DNA from: Anaeromonas frigoriresistens | Lineage (GTDB): Bacteria > Bacillota > Clostridia > Tissierellales > SIT17 | Direction of reading: 5' to 3' | Length of the DNA: 64,000 nucleotides | Assembly (NCBI RefSeq): GCF_016820655.1 | Contig: NZ_WSFT01000013.1 | Span: forward strand, 62,001-126,000 | Shown here: in pieces, positions 1 through 9,883 of the stretch | Layout of the letters: each line of letters starts with the position of its first letter | Numbering within the stretch: the stretch's first letter is position 1 | Position numbers and translations under genes: made by a program | The notes under the pieces: generated by a model | Told to the model about the DNA's origin: nothing | Seen by the model: the letters and a program-made list of their open reading frames with translations, nothing else | The model's database searches: none

Positions 1-2936
1 GTATAATATAGATAATCTTTTAATACATATACTTGAGTTTCTTCTTCAATATCAAGATCTTTTAAACCTTCTATCACTTCTTTAACTGACATTTTATCTT
101 CTCTACTGGCCCATTCACTGAAAATATTTACCAGTTCATCTATTTCTTTATCATTCAAATTCTTTCCTTCTATCAACTCATCTTTCCTATTTAAAAGAAA
201 AGATCTTAATGCCCTATTAGCTACTGCTAATTTATCTTCTTCATTAGGTATACTACCAGATATCTCCTCTGGAATTTCTATTCCGGTCTTTTCATCGAAT
301 CCAAATTCTTTTGACATGTTCTGCATATCTTCTATACTAACATTTAAACCTAAACCTTGACCGGTTCTTAAGTTCCTACCAGCTGCTAAAGTATAAAAAT
401 AATAGTTACAAGAGTCCCGTAATGCTTCATACATATTAGTCGGTCCATGGGTACCACGATAATCATTCCATATCCAACAGGCTTGAGTCGTATTACCTAT
501 TTTAACATAGCCTAATGAATTAACCTTTGTATAAGGATTGAGTCCATTTTCTAACCCCGCCAATGCTGTTAACATCTTAAAGGTTGATCCTGGTGGCATC
601 TTACCTCTTATTGCTAAATTATTAAGGGGTCTTGCCGCCAAATAATCCTTTTCATTCTCTGGTTTTAACTTCTCATAATCATTTGCAGATATACCTGTTG
701 CAAATAAATTTGGATCATAGGAAGGATAGTTAGCTATTGCTAATACTTCTCCAGTTTTTACGTCTATTGCTACCGTAGATCCAGAGGTTGCATTCCTATA
801 AGGCTTTCCATATTTATGGTTTCCCCATTCACTTTCATAAGTCCCTCCTACTTGAATCTTTTCTATAGCTTCCTTTAAAGAATCTTCTGCTATTTTTTGC
901 AGGTCAGAATCTATCGTCAGTTGAATATTATTCCCAGGTATAGGTGCCTCCCCTTCTATGGTCCTATGGGTATTTCCAAAGGCATCTACTTCTACTGTTC
1001 TATATCCATCTTCACCTTTTAGAAACTGTTCAAATTCTTTTTCTATACCAGTCTTGCCTATTATATCATTTCTAGAATAGTCTAATTTATTAATATATTT
1101 TTCAATTTCTGGCCCTTGAGATATTTTTCCTAGATAACCTAAGGCATGGGCTGCACTTTCTCCCATTGGATAATATCGCATTGGCTCAATAGCAGTTTTA
1201 ATTCCTGGCAGATCTCTACTTTGCTCTTTTATCATCGCTATAGTTTCATCTTTTACATTATAAGCTATATTTATAGGTTCATATGCTCTATATCCTTGTT
1301 TTCCTAGCATATCTGCTATTAATAATATAAATCTCTTTTCATATATACTAAGTGATTCTGATAAGTCCACATCATATTTAATTACGAGCTTATCAAAAAC
1401 TTCCTTTGCATCATTATATTCATCTATCTTTTTACCTTTAATCCATGTCTTTTTATTTATAATAGAAGTATATTCCCATTTCGATGTAGAAATTTTAGGA
1501 TTTATATAATTTAATAGAAAGCTTTGGGAGTAAAATTTTATGTCATCAGAAGTAATGAATTTGCCAAATATAGTATTGGTTACTGATTTACCTTCTGCAC
1601 TTTTCACTTTGTTGTTGTCGATAATATGAGTTTTTACAAAATTATCTAATGCACCATCTGCTGATATATCTGTTTGGAGATTATATTTAGAAAGAAATTC
1701 ATCTTTTTTCTCTGTATCAGTATACTTAAAGACTTTTCCCTCTTCTGGAGAATATACAATGGGTATAACAACTCCACTATTTTGTATATATTTAAGTAAT
1801 TCTTCACCCAAGGCTACTGTATTTTCTTCATCGATAGTAGTACTCATAAAGCTTTTAAATCCTTTATAGGATAAAAGGGTAATAAAATCTTCCTTTGCTG
1901 AAGTCTTCAAATCTATTTTGGGATATAATAAAGGGTAATCTTTTGGAATTTGTTTAGATAAATTTAACTTATCTTTTTCACTTAATCCTTTTTTTGTCTC
2001 GCCAAATATATCTAATTTTGCTTCATCTGTCAGCCCATCATCTAATAATGTCATCAAATCCATTTCTATTTCAGTAATAAGATTTTTTTTCACTTCTTTA
2101 TATTCTATATCAAATAAAAATTGATAGTCTACTAGTTTAAAGTTGTTTACTAAACCTTTTTCATTTAATAACTCATATGCATATTTAGCAACAATAGGAT
2201 GATTAATAAGGGTATTTATTCTATTTGTATCTTTTAATAATAACCTTAAAACATCTCCCTTAGGATTATCTCCTTTCGGTAGACCTTGACTATTTTTCCA
2301 TTCATCTATTTTCTTTCCTTCTTTGTATTGGTAGCTAATACCATCCTTTGTATATTCAACCTTAATAGGTACTTCTATTATTTCTTTACTATCTGAAAGT
2401 ATTGATAATGCACGACTTGCCACAGAGAATTTATAGTCATTGTAACTAGTTCTATGCTCATAGGTTTTATCTAATAGATTATCTAATAAATTATTTTCTA
2501 TTATTAAATTTGTTATTTCATCTTTTAGACTAACTGCACTATTTAAAAAGTCTTCATCACTTTTATAGTCTATTGAATTTAATATTATAGGAAATTCATC
2601 GTTGTAAGTTTCCCCTTGCTTTTCAAGTAATGATAGTATTTTAAGACTTGTTAAATTTCTATCATTTTCTATTAATTCATCTTTCATTATTTGAACAGAA
2701 AAACTAGTTATATTTTCAGCTAATACTCTACCATAGGTATCTGTAATTAACCCTCTAGGTGCAGCGGTAGGTAACTTTTTAACTTTGGTAGTATCTGCAT
2801 TTAATCTATGATACTCCCCTTGAATAATTGTAATTTCTGCTAGTTTAAAAAGCATAAGTGAAAAAACAAGAGTAATGACGATCATTAATATGCTATATCT
2901 GCTTTTTAATTTTTCTAAAAGTTTTTTCACTATCAT
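1..2936 (-). CDS. mrdA: Penicillin-binding protein 2, elongasome transpeptidase (partial, C-terminus off the left edge)
   Basis: Class B penicillin-binding protein that cross-links peptidoglycan during side-wall elongation with MreBCD and RodA. A short cytoplasmic N-terminus and one membrane segment (about residues 12-32) precede a PBP-dimer region. The transpeptidase domain has the active-site motif G-S-T-F-K (Ser about residue 784) and an S-C-N motif near residue 841. The KTG motif must lie beyond position 1. At 978 residues still open, it is much longer than the roughly 600 of enterobacterial PBP2; large insertions in the dimer region are usual for clostridial versions. The ATG at 2936 overlaps the mreD stop (ATGA); a GTG at 2930 is better spaced from the AAGGGG ribosome site. 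Last visible gene of the mre operon. Confidence 0.9.
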   Translation of the reverse strand, partial: MIVKKLLEKLKSRYSILMIVITLVFSLMLFKLAEITIIQGEYHRLNADTTKVKKLPTAAPRGLITDTYGRVLAENITSFSVQIMKDELIENDRNLTSLKILSLLEKQGETYNDEFPIILNSIDYKSDEDFLNSAVSLKDEITNLIIENNLLDNLLDKTYEHRTSYNDYKFSVASRALSILSDSKEIIEVPIKVEYTKDGISYQYKEGKKIDEWKNSQGLPKGDNPKGDVLRLLLKDTNRINTLINHPIVAKYAYELLNEKGLVNNFKLVDYQFLFDIEYKEVKKNLITEIEMDLMTLLDDGLTDEAKLDIFGETKKGLSEKDKLNLSKQIPKDYPLLYPKIDLKTSAKEDFITLLSYKGFKSFMSTTIDEENTVALGEELLKYIQNSGVVIPIVYSPEEGKVFKYTDTEKKDEFLSKYNLQTDISADGALDNFVKTHIIDNNKVKSAEGKSVTNTIFGKFITSDDIKFYSQSFLLNYINPKISTSKWEYTSIINKKTWIKGKKIDEYNDAKEVFDKLVIKYDVDLSESLSIYEKRFILLIADMLGKQGYRAYEPINIAYNVKDETIAMIKEQSRDLPGIKTAIEPMRYYPMGESAAHALGYLGKISQGPEIEKYINKLDYSRNDIIGKTGIEKEFEQFLKGEDGYRTVEVDAFGNTHRTIEGEAPIPGNNIQLTIDSDLQKIAEDSLKEAIEKIQVGGTYESEWGNHKYGKPYRNATSGSTVAIDVKTGEVLAIANYPSYDPNLFATGISANDYEKLKPENEKDYLAARPLNNLAIRGKMPPGSTFKMLTALAGLENGLNPYTKVNSLGYVKIGNTTQACWIWNDYRGTHGPTNMYEALRDSCNYYFYTLAAGRNLRTGQGLGLNVSIEDMQNMSKEFGFDEKTGIEIPEEISGSIPNEEDKLAVANRALRSFLLNRKDELIEGKNLNDKEIDELVNIFSEWASREDKMSVKEVIEGLKDLDIEEETQVYVLKDYLYY

Positions 2937-3439
2937 CAACCCCTTCTACTGAATCTTAAATTAGGAGATATAAATAATTTTTTCATTACTTTATATAATA
3001 AAATGGATAAAACTCCATTGTAAATAGCTTCTATTATTGCTATTTCCCTTATCATTTCTACAAATGTTATATTCACTGATGAAAAATAATATATGAAAAA
3101 AAACATAATATTTGAGATTATTGTAAATAAAAAAGTTAATATAAACGAAGATATAGCATTATCTTTTGATACAGTAGGATTAATTACTCCAATGAAATAT
3201 CCAATACTAAAGTATATAAGCCCATGAACTCCTATAGCATTTCCAAACAATATATCTTGCAATAATCCAATGATAAGTCCAGCTGTTCCTCCAACTTTCT
3301 TATTCTTAAAGAGGGCTACTAATATAATAAGTATCAAATTAGTATTAGGAATCACATCAAATATAGCTATATATTGAAATACTGTAGATTGTAAAATGAA
3401 GCTTAATAAAAATAACGCAATTATACTAAATATCCTCAA
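2936..3439 (-). CDS. mreD: Rod shape-determining protein MreD
   Basis: Small integral membrane protein of the elongasome that links MreC and PBP2/RodA to cytoplasmic MreB. The 167 residues are almost entirely hydrophobic, with five or six predicted membrane helices and a short basic C-terminus. Sequence conservation in MreD is weak, so the call rests on length, topology and its place between mreC and the PBP2 gene, the standard order. Its stop overlaps the first ATG of the PBP2 gene, implying translational coupling. Confidence 0.9.
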   Translation of the reverse strand: MRIFSIIALFLLSFILQSTVFQYIAIFDVIPNTNLILIILVALFKNKKVGGTAGLIIGLLQDILFGNAIGVHGLIYFSIGYFIGVINPTVSKDNAISSFILTFLFTIISNIMFFFIYYFSSVNITFVEMIREIAIIEAIYNGVLSILLYKVMKKLFISPNLRFSRRG

Positions 3440-3458
3440 TTTCTTATCTCCTTTTTTA

Positions 3459-4295
3459 TTACTTATTTATAATAAACAGATTATTTATTTTATGAAAATC
3501 TACTGCTGGCTTTACTGTTATCTCTTTTTTCAATTCTTCTTCTTTCATTCTAACATCAGTTACTTCTCCTAAATAAAGTCCAGGAATAAATACCTCTCCC
3601 ATCCCAGAAGAAATTATCTTATCTCCTTTAACAACCTCTGCATCTATATCAAATAAAAATCCATTCATTGTCTGATCTATACTTCCACTTACTACTCCAA
3701 AATCCTGTGTTCTTATTACCTTATAGCTAACATTACTTCCAGTGTCTATTATAGGTAGAACCTTTGACCAATTATCTCCAACTTCAATAACTATACCGAC
3801 TAAACCTTCTTCAATAACTCCCTCATCTGTCTCAATTGCTTGAATTATTGGACTATTTTTTGATACTCCATCTTTAGAGCCTTTATTAACTACAAAATTG
3901 TTAAACCAATTTTCCGGATCTCTAGATATAATTCTAGTAGATATCATATCATACTCAGTACTTTCTTTTAACATCATCTCATTTTTAAGATATTCTTCTT
4001 TGGAAACAACTTCAAGGATTTTTCTGTTTTCTTCTCTAAGTATTTTTACTTCTTTTTCTAGTTTAGCATTCTTTTCTTTAAGATTGATATACTCTTTAAC
4101 AGATGAAAATTTGTCTCCTATAACATCTCCGACACGATAAAACACCCCTTGTACAGGAGTTATTATTTTTCCTATTTTATTTTCGATATTACTAATTCTT
4201 TCACGATCATTTGCAGTTATCCCTATAGTTATAAGCAGAATGATAGTAACAATTGTTACTATCATTCTGCTTCCATATTTTTTAAATATAGACAT
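3459..4295 (-). CDS. mreC: Rod shape-determining protein MreC
   Basis: Bitopic elongasome scaffold. One membrane segment (about residues 10-28) is followed by a predicted coiled coil (about 65-100, rich in K/E/L heptads) and then the extracytoplasmic beta-barrel MreC domain (about 118-278) that contacts PBP2. The length of 278 residues is typical. It lies 13 bases after mreB and 19 bases before mreD on the same strand, so it is co-transcribed. Confident from the domain order and the operon. Confidence 0.95.
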   Translation of the reverse strand: MSIFKKYGSRMIVTIVTIILLITIGITANDRERISNIENKIGKIITPVQGVFYRVGDVIGDKFSSVKEYINLKEKNAKLEKEVKILREENRKILEVVSKEEYLKNEMMLKESTEYDMISTRIISRDPENWFNNFVVNKGSKDGVSKNSPIIQAIETDEGVIEEGLVGIVIEVGDNWSKVLPIIDTGSNVSYKVIRTQDFGVVSGSIDQTMNGFLFDIDAEVVKGDKIISSGMGEVFIPGLYLGEVTDVRMKEEELKKEITVKPAVDFHKINNLFIINK

Positions 4296-4308
4296 TTATA
4301 TCACCAAC

Positions 4309-5361
4309 TTATCTCCTTTTTGAACTAGTTGAAACTCTTCTTAACATATCAATATCTTCAACAGCTTTTCCAGTTCCAAGTACTACACAATCTAATGGAT
4401 CTTCTGCTATATTGACAGGCATTCCTGTTTCTTCTTTAACTAGTCTATCTAAACCATCAAGTAAGGCTCCTCCTCCAGTCAACATGATACCTTTGTCCAT
4501 GATATCTGCTGCTAGTTCTGGTGGAGTTTTTTCTAGTGTATATTTTATTGCTTCTATTATATTTGCTACTGGCTCTTTTAAAGCTTCTTGTATTTCTTTT
4601 GCTGTTATTTCAACTACTTTTGGAAGACCTGAAACTAAGTCTCTACCACGAATTTTCATTTTTGAATCTATAGATAAACTTCCTTTACCAACATTTCTTA
4701 ATAGGGCAGAACCAATTTGAATCTTAATATCTTCAGCTGTTCTCTCCCCTATCATTAAGTTATACTGCTTCTTTATGAATTGTACTATTGATTCATCTAG
4801 CTCATCTCCACCTACTCTAATGGATTTGCTGGTTACAATACCACCTAATGATATAATAGCAACTTCAGTGGTACCACCACCTATATCTACAACCATACTT
4901 CCAGTTGGTTCTTGAACTGGTAAGTTAGCACCTATAGCTGCTGCCATTGGTTCTTCTATAAGATATGCCTCTCTAGCACCGGCTTGTTCCGCAGCTTCCT
5001 CTACTGCTTTTCTTTCAACCTCAGTTACACCTGAAGGCACACATACTACAACTCTAGGTTGAGAAAGTGGGTTCTTTCTTTGATATGCTTTCTTTAAAAA
5101 ATACTCAATCATACTCTTTGTTACATTAAAATCTGCAATTACCCCATCTTTCATTGGTCTAATTGCTACTATATTTCCAGGTGTTCTACCTATCATTCTT
5201 TTTGCTTCAGATCCAACAGCTAAAACCTCATTTGATTTAGTCTGTATAGCAACTACTGATGGTTCTCTCACCACTATACCCTTTCCTTTTACAAAAACTA
5301 ATGTATTAGCTGTTCCTAAATCAATACCCATATCTTTTGAGAATACTCCAAAAAATCCCAT
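4309..5361 (-). CDS. mreB: Rod shape-determining protein MreB, bacterial actin
   Basis: Actin-like ATPase that polymerises under the membrane and directs lateral wall synthesis. Visible family signatures are the phosphate-1 loop at residues 13-19 (DLGTANT), the phosphate-2 segment [12 protein letters not shown] and the adenosine-binding segment [10 protein letters not shown]. An N-terminal hydrophobic/amphipathic stretch (MGFFGVF) could contact the membrane. At 350 residues it is a full-length MreB. The start at 5361 follows a good GAAGGAG ribosome site. First of the mreBCD-PBP2 run, directly after radC. Confidence 0.97.
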   Translation of the reverse strand: MGFFGVFSKDMGIDLGTANTLVFVKGKGIVVREPSVVAIQTKSNEVLAVGSEAKRMIGRTPGNIVAIRPMKDGVIADFNVTKSMIEYFLKKAYQRKNPLSQPRVVVCVPSGVTEVERKAVEEAAEQAGAREAYLIEEPMAAAIGANLPVQEPTGSMVVDIGGGTTEVAIISLGGIVTSKSIRVGGDELDESIVQFIKKQYNLMIGERTAEDIKIQIGSALLRNVGKGSLSIDSKMKIRGRDLVSGLPKVVEITAKEIQEALKEPVANIIEAIKYTLEKTPPELAADIMDKGIMLTGGGALLDGLDRLVKEETGMPVNIAEDPLDCVVLGTGKAVEDIDMLRRVSTSSKRR

Positions 5362-5387
5362 TATCTTTTGCTCCTTCCTCGTCTCAT

Positions 5388-6083
5388 CTAAATAATATCT
5401 TCTTCTTTTAAACTAATATATTTTTTGTTTCCAACTATAATATGATCCAATACCCTTATTCCTATAATTTGTCCAGCTTCAATTAATCTTCTAGTAATAT
5501 TAATATCTTCTTTACTAGGTGTGGGATCTCCACTAGGGTGATTGTGAACTAATATTATAGATGCACTGCTTCTTTTAATTGCTCTGTTAAAAACCTCTCT
5601 AGGGTGTACAATTGAAGAGTTCAGACTCCCTACAGATATATCTTCGTAACAAATTATATTATTTTTAGTGTCAAGCATAATTGTTTTAAAAAACTCTTTT
5701 TTATAATCTTTCATTTCTTCCATCATATAATCACTTACATCTTGAGGTGAAGTGATCTTTCTAGGCTTGATAATATCTTTAGAGGATATTCTTTTACCTA
5801 GTTCTACAGCAGCTAATATTTGAGCTGCTTTACATTTCCCTATACCTTGGAGTTTAGTTAGTTCTTCCATAGTTGCATTTCTCAAAAATTGAAGAGCATC
5901 ACCTTCTAAATGAAGAACACCTCTTGCCAAGTCTATAGCAGATTGTTTTCTATTTCCTGTTCTAATTATTATAGCTAGCAATTCTGTATTTGACAGTTCT
6001 TTTGGACCTTTATCATAAAGTTTCTCTCTAGGTCTTTCATCTAATGGTAACTGCTTGATAGTATAGCCTGTTCTTTCTTCCAT
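5388..6083 (-). CDS. radC: RadC family protein (JAB/MPN metalloprotease-like)
   Basis: RadC-type protein with an N-terminal helix-hairpin-helix region (around residues 60-85, K-L-Q-G-I-G-K) and a C-terminal JAB/MPN fold. The metal-binding signature H-N-H-P-S-G-D (about residues 180-186) is intact, with a preceding Glu, so a zinc site is likely. The true biochemical role is unsettled; the old link to DNA repair in E. coli is not supported. 231 residues is normal. The maf-radC-mreB order is widely conserved in Firmicutes. Eleven bases separate it from maf. Confidence 0.93.
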   Translation of the reverse strand: MEERTGYTIKQLPLDERPREKLYDKGPKELSNTELLAIIIRTGNRKQSAIDLARGVLHLEGDALQFLRNATMEELTKLQGIGKCKAAQILAAVELGKRISSKDIIKPRKITSPQDVSDYMMEEMKDYKKEFFKTIMLDTKNNIICYEDISVGSLNSSIVHPREVFNRAIKRSSASIILVHNHPSGDPTPSKEDINITRRLIEAGQIIGIRVLDHIIVGNKKYISLKEEDII

Positions 6084-6094
6084 TTTTCCTCCAT

Positions 6095-6685
6095 TTACAT
6101 TAAAGTAATTTTAAAATACTTTTTTAGAAGAGTATCTAATTTAACTATCGGTAACCCTACAACATTAGAATATGATCCTTCGATACTTTCAACAAATAGT
6201 GCTCCTTTACCCTGTATTGCATAACTTCCTGCTTTATCTACATATTCTGAACCAGAAATATATTTTTCAATATCCTCATCTTCAAGTCTTCTAAATTTAA
6301 CTTTTGTTTCACAATAATCGACAATTTTTTTATTTGTATTGGCTTTTATAATTGCTATACCGGTATAAACAGAATGAGTCTGTTCACTTAGCTTTCTCAA
6401 AATCTCTCTTGCTTCATCTTTATTCTTAGGTTTACCAAGAACCTCTCCTTTAAAATATACAATAGTATCCGCTGCAATAACTATACTTTCACTATCGATT
6501 TTCTTACATACATCAATTGCTTTTTGAAATGCCAAAGACATAACACTTATTGATGGTAAATCATTATTATCGATATTCTCTATTATATCACTAGTAATAA
6601 TATCAAAAGTTATATTATATTTTTGTAAGATATCCTTTCTTCTAGGAGATGATGAAGCTAAAACTATTTTTTCCAAACTAATCAC
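6095..6685 (-). CDS. maf: Maf family nucleotide pyrophosphatase
   Basis: House-cleaning nucleoside triphosphate pyrophosphatase (typically dTTP/UTP or modified nucleotides), also linked to septum inhibition in Bacillus. It shows the N-terminal substrate loop L-A-S-S-S-P-R-R-K (residues 9-17), the central A-A-D-T-I-V motif with the catalytic Asp, and the C-terminal segment S-Y-S-N-V-V-G-L-P. 196 residues is a standard length. It starts next to the stop of the DUF4321 gene and lies upstream of radC in the cell-shape operon. Confidence 0.94.
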   Translation of the reverse strand: MISLEKIVLASSSPRRKDILQKYNITFDIITSDIIENIDNNDLPSISVMSLAFQKAIDVCKKIDSESIVIAADTIVYFKGEVLGKPKNKDEAREILRKLSEQTHSVYTGIAIIKANTNKKIVDYCETKVKFRRLEDEDIEKYISGSEYVDKAGSYAIQGKGALFVESIEGSYSNVVGLPIVKLDTLLKKYFKITLM

Positions 6686-6937
6686 CTACATTTTTCTAAA
6701 AATTAATATAGCTATTAAAATCCCTAATACACTTGCTACATTAACATCAATTAAAAATCCAAATGTCAATTGCATAACATTTAAATCAAGAGTAAAGGGA
6801 GGCTTTAAGCCTATTTGATAGCCTTTATTTAAAAAGCTCAGTTCTTGTCCTAAAACTTCTCCTAAAATACCACCAACTACAATACCTACTAGTATTAGCA
6901 ATAAGAATATCCAGGTGCTTCTATAAGATGTTTTCAT
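6686..6937 (-). CDS. Small two-helix membrane protein, DUF4321-like
   Basis: An 83-residue protein with two hydrophobic segments (about residues 9-27 and 56-80) joined by a short extracytoplasmic loop containing P-P-F-T-L-D-L. This matches the DUF4321 family, found just upstream of maf/radC/mreB in many Clostridia. No function is established; the location suggests a link to envelope growth. First gene of the operon, with a GGGAGGAG ribosome site. A TATAAT-like element lies about 35 bases upstream but lacks a clear -35 box. Confidence 0.75.
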   Translation of the reverse strand: MKTSYRSTWIFLLLILVGIVVGGILGEVLGQELSFLNKGYQIGLKPPFTLDLNVMQLTFGFLIDVNVASVLGILIAILIFRKM

Positions 6938-7042
6938 TTTCTCCTCCCTAATGTTAAAATAACATAATTATACATATAAAGTTTACCATTTAGATGATAT
7001 ATTTACAAGTAACAATTTATGTATTTTATTGTTATTTAAGCA

Positions 7043-7080
7043 AAAAAATAAAATGCGACATATGTCGCATTTTATTTTTT
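7043..7080 (-). terminator. Terminator of the rnf operon
   Basis: A perfect 38-base palindrome with a GC core ATGCGACATATGTCGCAT flanked by A-runs and T-runs. Its edge touches the rnfB stop codon at 7079-7081. It separates the rnf operon from the cell-shape operon that follows. Confidence 0.85.
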
Positions 7081-8065
7081 ATTTCATTATTATTGCATCT
7101 TTTGGACATTTTTCTTCACATACTCCACATCCAATACATTTATCTGGATCTACTTCATGAACCTTTTTTAATTCTCCATCTATTGCATCAACTGGACATT
7201 TCTTCGCACATATAGTACATCCAATACATTTATCTTCTATTACTTCTGCAGTTTTTCTTTCACTAAAGTCTGCCCAAATAGCATTAGTTGGACACTTCTC
7301 TGCACATACCATACAATTGGTACATTTGTCATAGTTGATTTTAGCAAGTTTGTCTTCAAATTCCATTGCATCAAAAGGACATGCTTTTACACATATTTGA
7401 CAACCTATACACCCTGTTGTACATTTTACCTTTACATCCTTACCAAACTCCTTGCTATTACAATCTACTACAACTTTTTGCTCATATGGAGCCCATTCTA
7501 TTACATTCTTCGGACATGCATCTAGGCAATTCCCACAAGCAGTACATTTATCTGGATCTACATGAGCTATACCATCTTCAATTGTTATAGCATCAAAAGG
7601 ACATACATCATAACAAGTACCTAAACCTAAGCAACCGTACTGACAAGATTTACTTCCTCCTTGTACCAGTGCTGCAGCTTTACAATCTTTTATTCCGTTA
7701 TATTCAAATTTTTCTGTTGCATTACATGTAGTACCATTACATATAACCCTTGCAACCTTTCGTTCTACAGCACCTACTTCCGAACCCATAATCTCGCCAA
7801 TTCTTTCTGCTGTATCTGCTCCTCCAACAGGGCATCCATTTGCTGGAGCTTCACCTAACACAACCCCATTTGCAAATGCATCACATCCTGGATATCCACA
7901 TGCACCACAGTTAGCTCCTGGCAAAGCTGATCTTATTTTCTCTACCTTTGGGTCAACTTCCACTGCAAAAACTCTAGATGCAACTGCTAAACCACTTCCA
8001 AATATTAAACCCAGTCCTCCTAAACTGACAACTGGTAAAAGTATACTTTCTATCATCAACTTCAC
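7079..8065 (-). CDS. rnfB: Rnf electron transport complex subunit B, polyferredoxin
   Basis: Electron-input subunit of the Rnf ferredoxin:NAD+ oxidoreductase, which couples reduced ferredoxin oxidation to Na+ or H+ export. An N-terminal membrane anchor (about residues 7-29) is followed by a CxxCxxxxC iron-sulfur domain (C-G-A-C-G-Y-P-G-C) and then about six ferredoxin-type cysteine clusters of the CxxCxxCxxxCP type. 328 residues is the long clostridial form; proteobacterial RnfB is shorter with fewer clusters. Last gene of rnfCDGEAB, 3 bases after rnfA, its stop touching the terminator. Confidence 0.95.
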   Translation of the reverse strand: MKLMIESILLPVVSLGGLGLIFGSGLAVASRVFAVEVDPKVEKIRSALPGANCGACGYPGCDAFANGVVLGEAPANGCPVGGADTAERIGEIMGSEVGAVERKVARVICNGTTCNATEKFEYNGIKDCKAAALVQGGSKSCQYGCLGLGTCYDVCPFDAITIEDGIAHVDPDKCTACGNCLDACPKNVIEWAPYEQKVVVDCNSKEFGKDVKVKCTTGCIGCQICVKACPFDAMEFEDKLAKINYDKCTNCMVCAEKCPTNAIWADFSERKTAEVIEDKCIGCTICAKKCPVDAIDGELKKVHEVDPDKCIGCGVCEEKCPKDAIIMK

Positions 8066-8068
8066 CTC

Positions 8069-8641
8069 CTATACTAATCCTGCGAAACCTAAAAATGCTA
8101 TGGACATTAATCCTGCTGTAATCAAAGCAATAGGGAACCCCTCTAATGATTCAGGTACATCAGCTAATGCCAATCTTTCTCTAATACCTGCAAATAGAAT
8201 AATTGCTAAACCAAAACCTATAGCAGCAAAAACTCCATGAACTATTGTTTCTAATAAATTGAATTTTTCTTGAATGTTTAATAATGTTAATCCTAATACA
8301 GCACAGTTTGTTGTTATAAGTGGAAGATATACTCCTAAGGCTTCATATAGCGTGGGACTCGCCTTTTTGATAAACATCTCTACAAATTGTACTAATGATG
8401 CTATTATTAAAATAAATGCTATTGTCTGCAAGAATTCAAGTCCCAAAGGTTCTAATACTGCAACCTGTATAAAATATGTCATAATAGATGCTAGAGTCAT
8501 AACGAATGCCACTGCCATTGTCATACCTGTAGCAGTTTCAACTTTTTTTGAAACTCCAAGGAATGGACATATTCCTAAGAATTTAGACAATATAAAGTTA
8601 TTCACTAGCATTGCACTAATTGCTATTGTAAGTAATTCCAT
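8069..8641 (-). CDS. rnfA: Rnf electron transport complex subunit A
   Basis: Integral membrane subunit of Rnf with six predicted helices in 190 residues. With RnfE it forms the inverted-repeat membrane core holding a buried iron-sulfur centre. The paired motifs N-N-F-I-L-S-K-F-L-G-I-C-P-F-L-G (N-terminal half) and T-N-C-A-V-L-G (middle) supply the conserved cysteines. It lies between rnfE and rnfB with a spacing of a few bases. Confidence 0.96.
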   Translation of the reverse strand: MELLTIAISAMLVNNFILSKFLGICPFLGVSKKVETATGMTMAVAFVMTLASIMTYFIQVAVLEPLGLEFLQTIAFILIIASLVQFVEMFIKKASPTLYEALGVYLPLITTNCAVLGLTLLNIQEKFNLLETIVHGVFAAIGFGLAIILFAGIRERLALADVPESLEGFPIALITAGLMSIAFLGFAGLV

Positions 8642-8653
8642 TCATTATCCCTC

Positions 8654-9286
8654 CTAAGCTACACTTTTATTTGCTTCTTGATTGTCAGCTTTATTTTTTC
8701 TTAATTTATTCACATAATTTAATAATCCTATTAATAATCCTAGGGCTAAGAATGCTCCAGGAGGTAATATCATTATTATTGCAGGTTTGAATGATTCTCC
8801 TAATAATTGAATTCCAAATATACTTCCTGCCCCTAATATTTCTCTCACTATTCCTAATACAGTTAATGCAATTGTAAATCCAAATCCCATACCTAGACCA
8901 TCAACTATTGACCCCACAGGTTTATTTTTTGAAGCAAAGGATTCCGCTCTACCTAATATTAAACAGTTAACAACAATAAGAGGTATAAATAATCCTAATG
9001 ATTTATATAAACTCATGGCATACGCATGCATGAACATACCGATTAAAGTAACAAATGTTGCAATGATAACTATAAAAGAAGGTATACGTATTTTATCTGG
9101 TATAACCTTTCTAAATAATGATATAACAAGGTTTGATGCTAATAAAACTGTTGTCGTTGCAAGACCCATAGCCATACCATCTGTGGCCGAAGTAGTTACA
9201 GCTAAGGTTGGACACATACCTAGCAACTGAACAAACACTGGATTTTCATTAAGTAATCCATTTTTAAATGTTTTCATTAAATTCAT
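8654..9286 (-). CDS. rnfE: Rnf electron transport complex subunit E
   Basis: Membrane subunit homologous to RnfA; the two face each other in opposite orientation. Visible motifs are N-P-V-F-V-Q-L-L-G-M-C-P-T-L-A-V-T near the N-terminus and V-V-N-C-L-I-L-G-R-A-E in the middle, each with a conserved cysteine. About six hydrophobic helices lie in 210 residues, followed by a charged C-terminal tail. It starts 18 bases after rnfG, with a GGGGTGA ribosome site. Confidence 0.96.
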   Translation of the reverse strand: MNLMKTFKNGLLNENPVFVQLLGMCPTLAVTTSATDGMAMGLATTTVLLASNLVISLFRKVIPDKIRIPSFIVIIATFVTLIGMFMHAYAMSLYKSLGLFIPLIVVNCLILGRAESFASKNKPVGSIVDGLGMGFGFTIALTVLGIVREILGAGSIFGIQLLGESFKPAIIMILPPGAFLALGLLIGLLNYVNKLRKNKADNQEANKSVA

Positions 9287-9304
9287 TTCTTCACCCCCAA
9301 GAAT

Positions 9305-9883
9305 TTATTTTAAATTATTATTATAAAGTTCTCTTGCCATGTTTACACCTTTAACAACAGCATCAGAAGTTATTGTAGCTCCTGTTAATGATTGGATTTC
9401 ACTATCATTTTGAGGTGTTGACTTTGTTACTACTATTTCATTATCTGCTGGCTTCTCTTTAAATTGACTTTGGAAATCTGAAGTTGTAGCATTTGCACCT
9501 AGTCCTGGTGTTTCTTGATGGCTAACAACATTCATTCCTGTAATCTTTCCATCTATAGAAAGACCAGTAATAACTTCTACGTTACCACCATATCCAGGAG
9601 AAGCAGTTTTTATTGCATATCCTACTACTTCTTCATTATCTGATAGTCCTCTATATACTTCTAAAATATTTTCGTTATCTTTTACTATTTGAGTTATTTC
9701 ATCCGTATCTTCTTCTTCAAATTTACTAGCATCTGGTAATACAGCCATTCTTGCTTCTTCACTTACTAGAGCTTCAGCTTCAGCTATTTCACCTTTTGTT
9801 ATATCATTTGTTAAACCTAATACCACTGCTGAAATAGATGTAATTAATAATAAAATAAGTCCTAATTTAATGATCTCACGCAT
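9305..9883 (-). CDS. rnfG: Rnf electron transport complex subunit G, covalent flavoprotein
   Basis: Rnf subunit carrying covalently bound FMN on the outer side of the membrane. One N-terminal helix (about residues 7-25) anchors a soluble FMN-binding domain. The flavinylation motif S-L-T-G-A-T-I-T-S is present near residue 170; the second Thr is the expected FMN attachment point. 192 residues is usual. It overlaps the end of rnfD by 8 bases. An ApbE-type flavin transferase would be needed and is not in this window. Confidence 0.95.
   Translation of the reverse strand: MREIIKLGLILLLITSISAVVLGLTNDITKGEIAEAEALVSEEARMAVLPDASKFEEEDTDEITQIVKDNENILEVYRGLSDNEEVVGYAIKTASPGYGGNVEVITGLSIDGKITGMNVVSHQETPGLGANATTSDFQSQFKEKPADNEIVVTKSTPQNDSEIQSLTGATITSDAVVKGVNMARELYNNNLK

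Noticed and set aside
6994-8065. Several open frames on the plus strand antisense to rnfB
   Set aside because: They are low-complexity shadows of repeated ferredoxin cysteine motifs, lack ribosome sites, and the minus-strand gene is certain.
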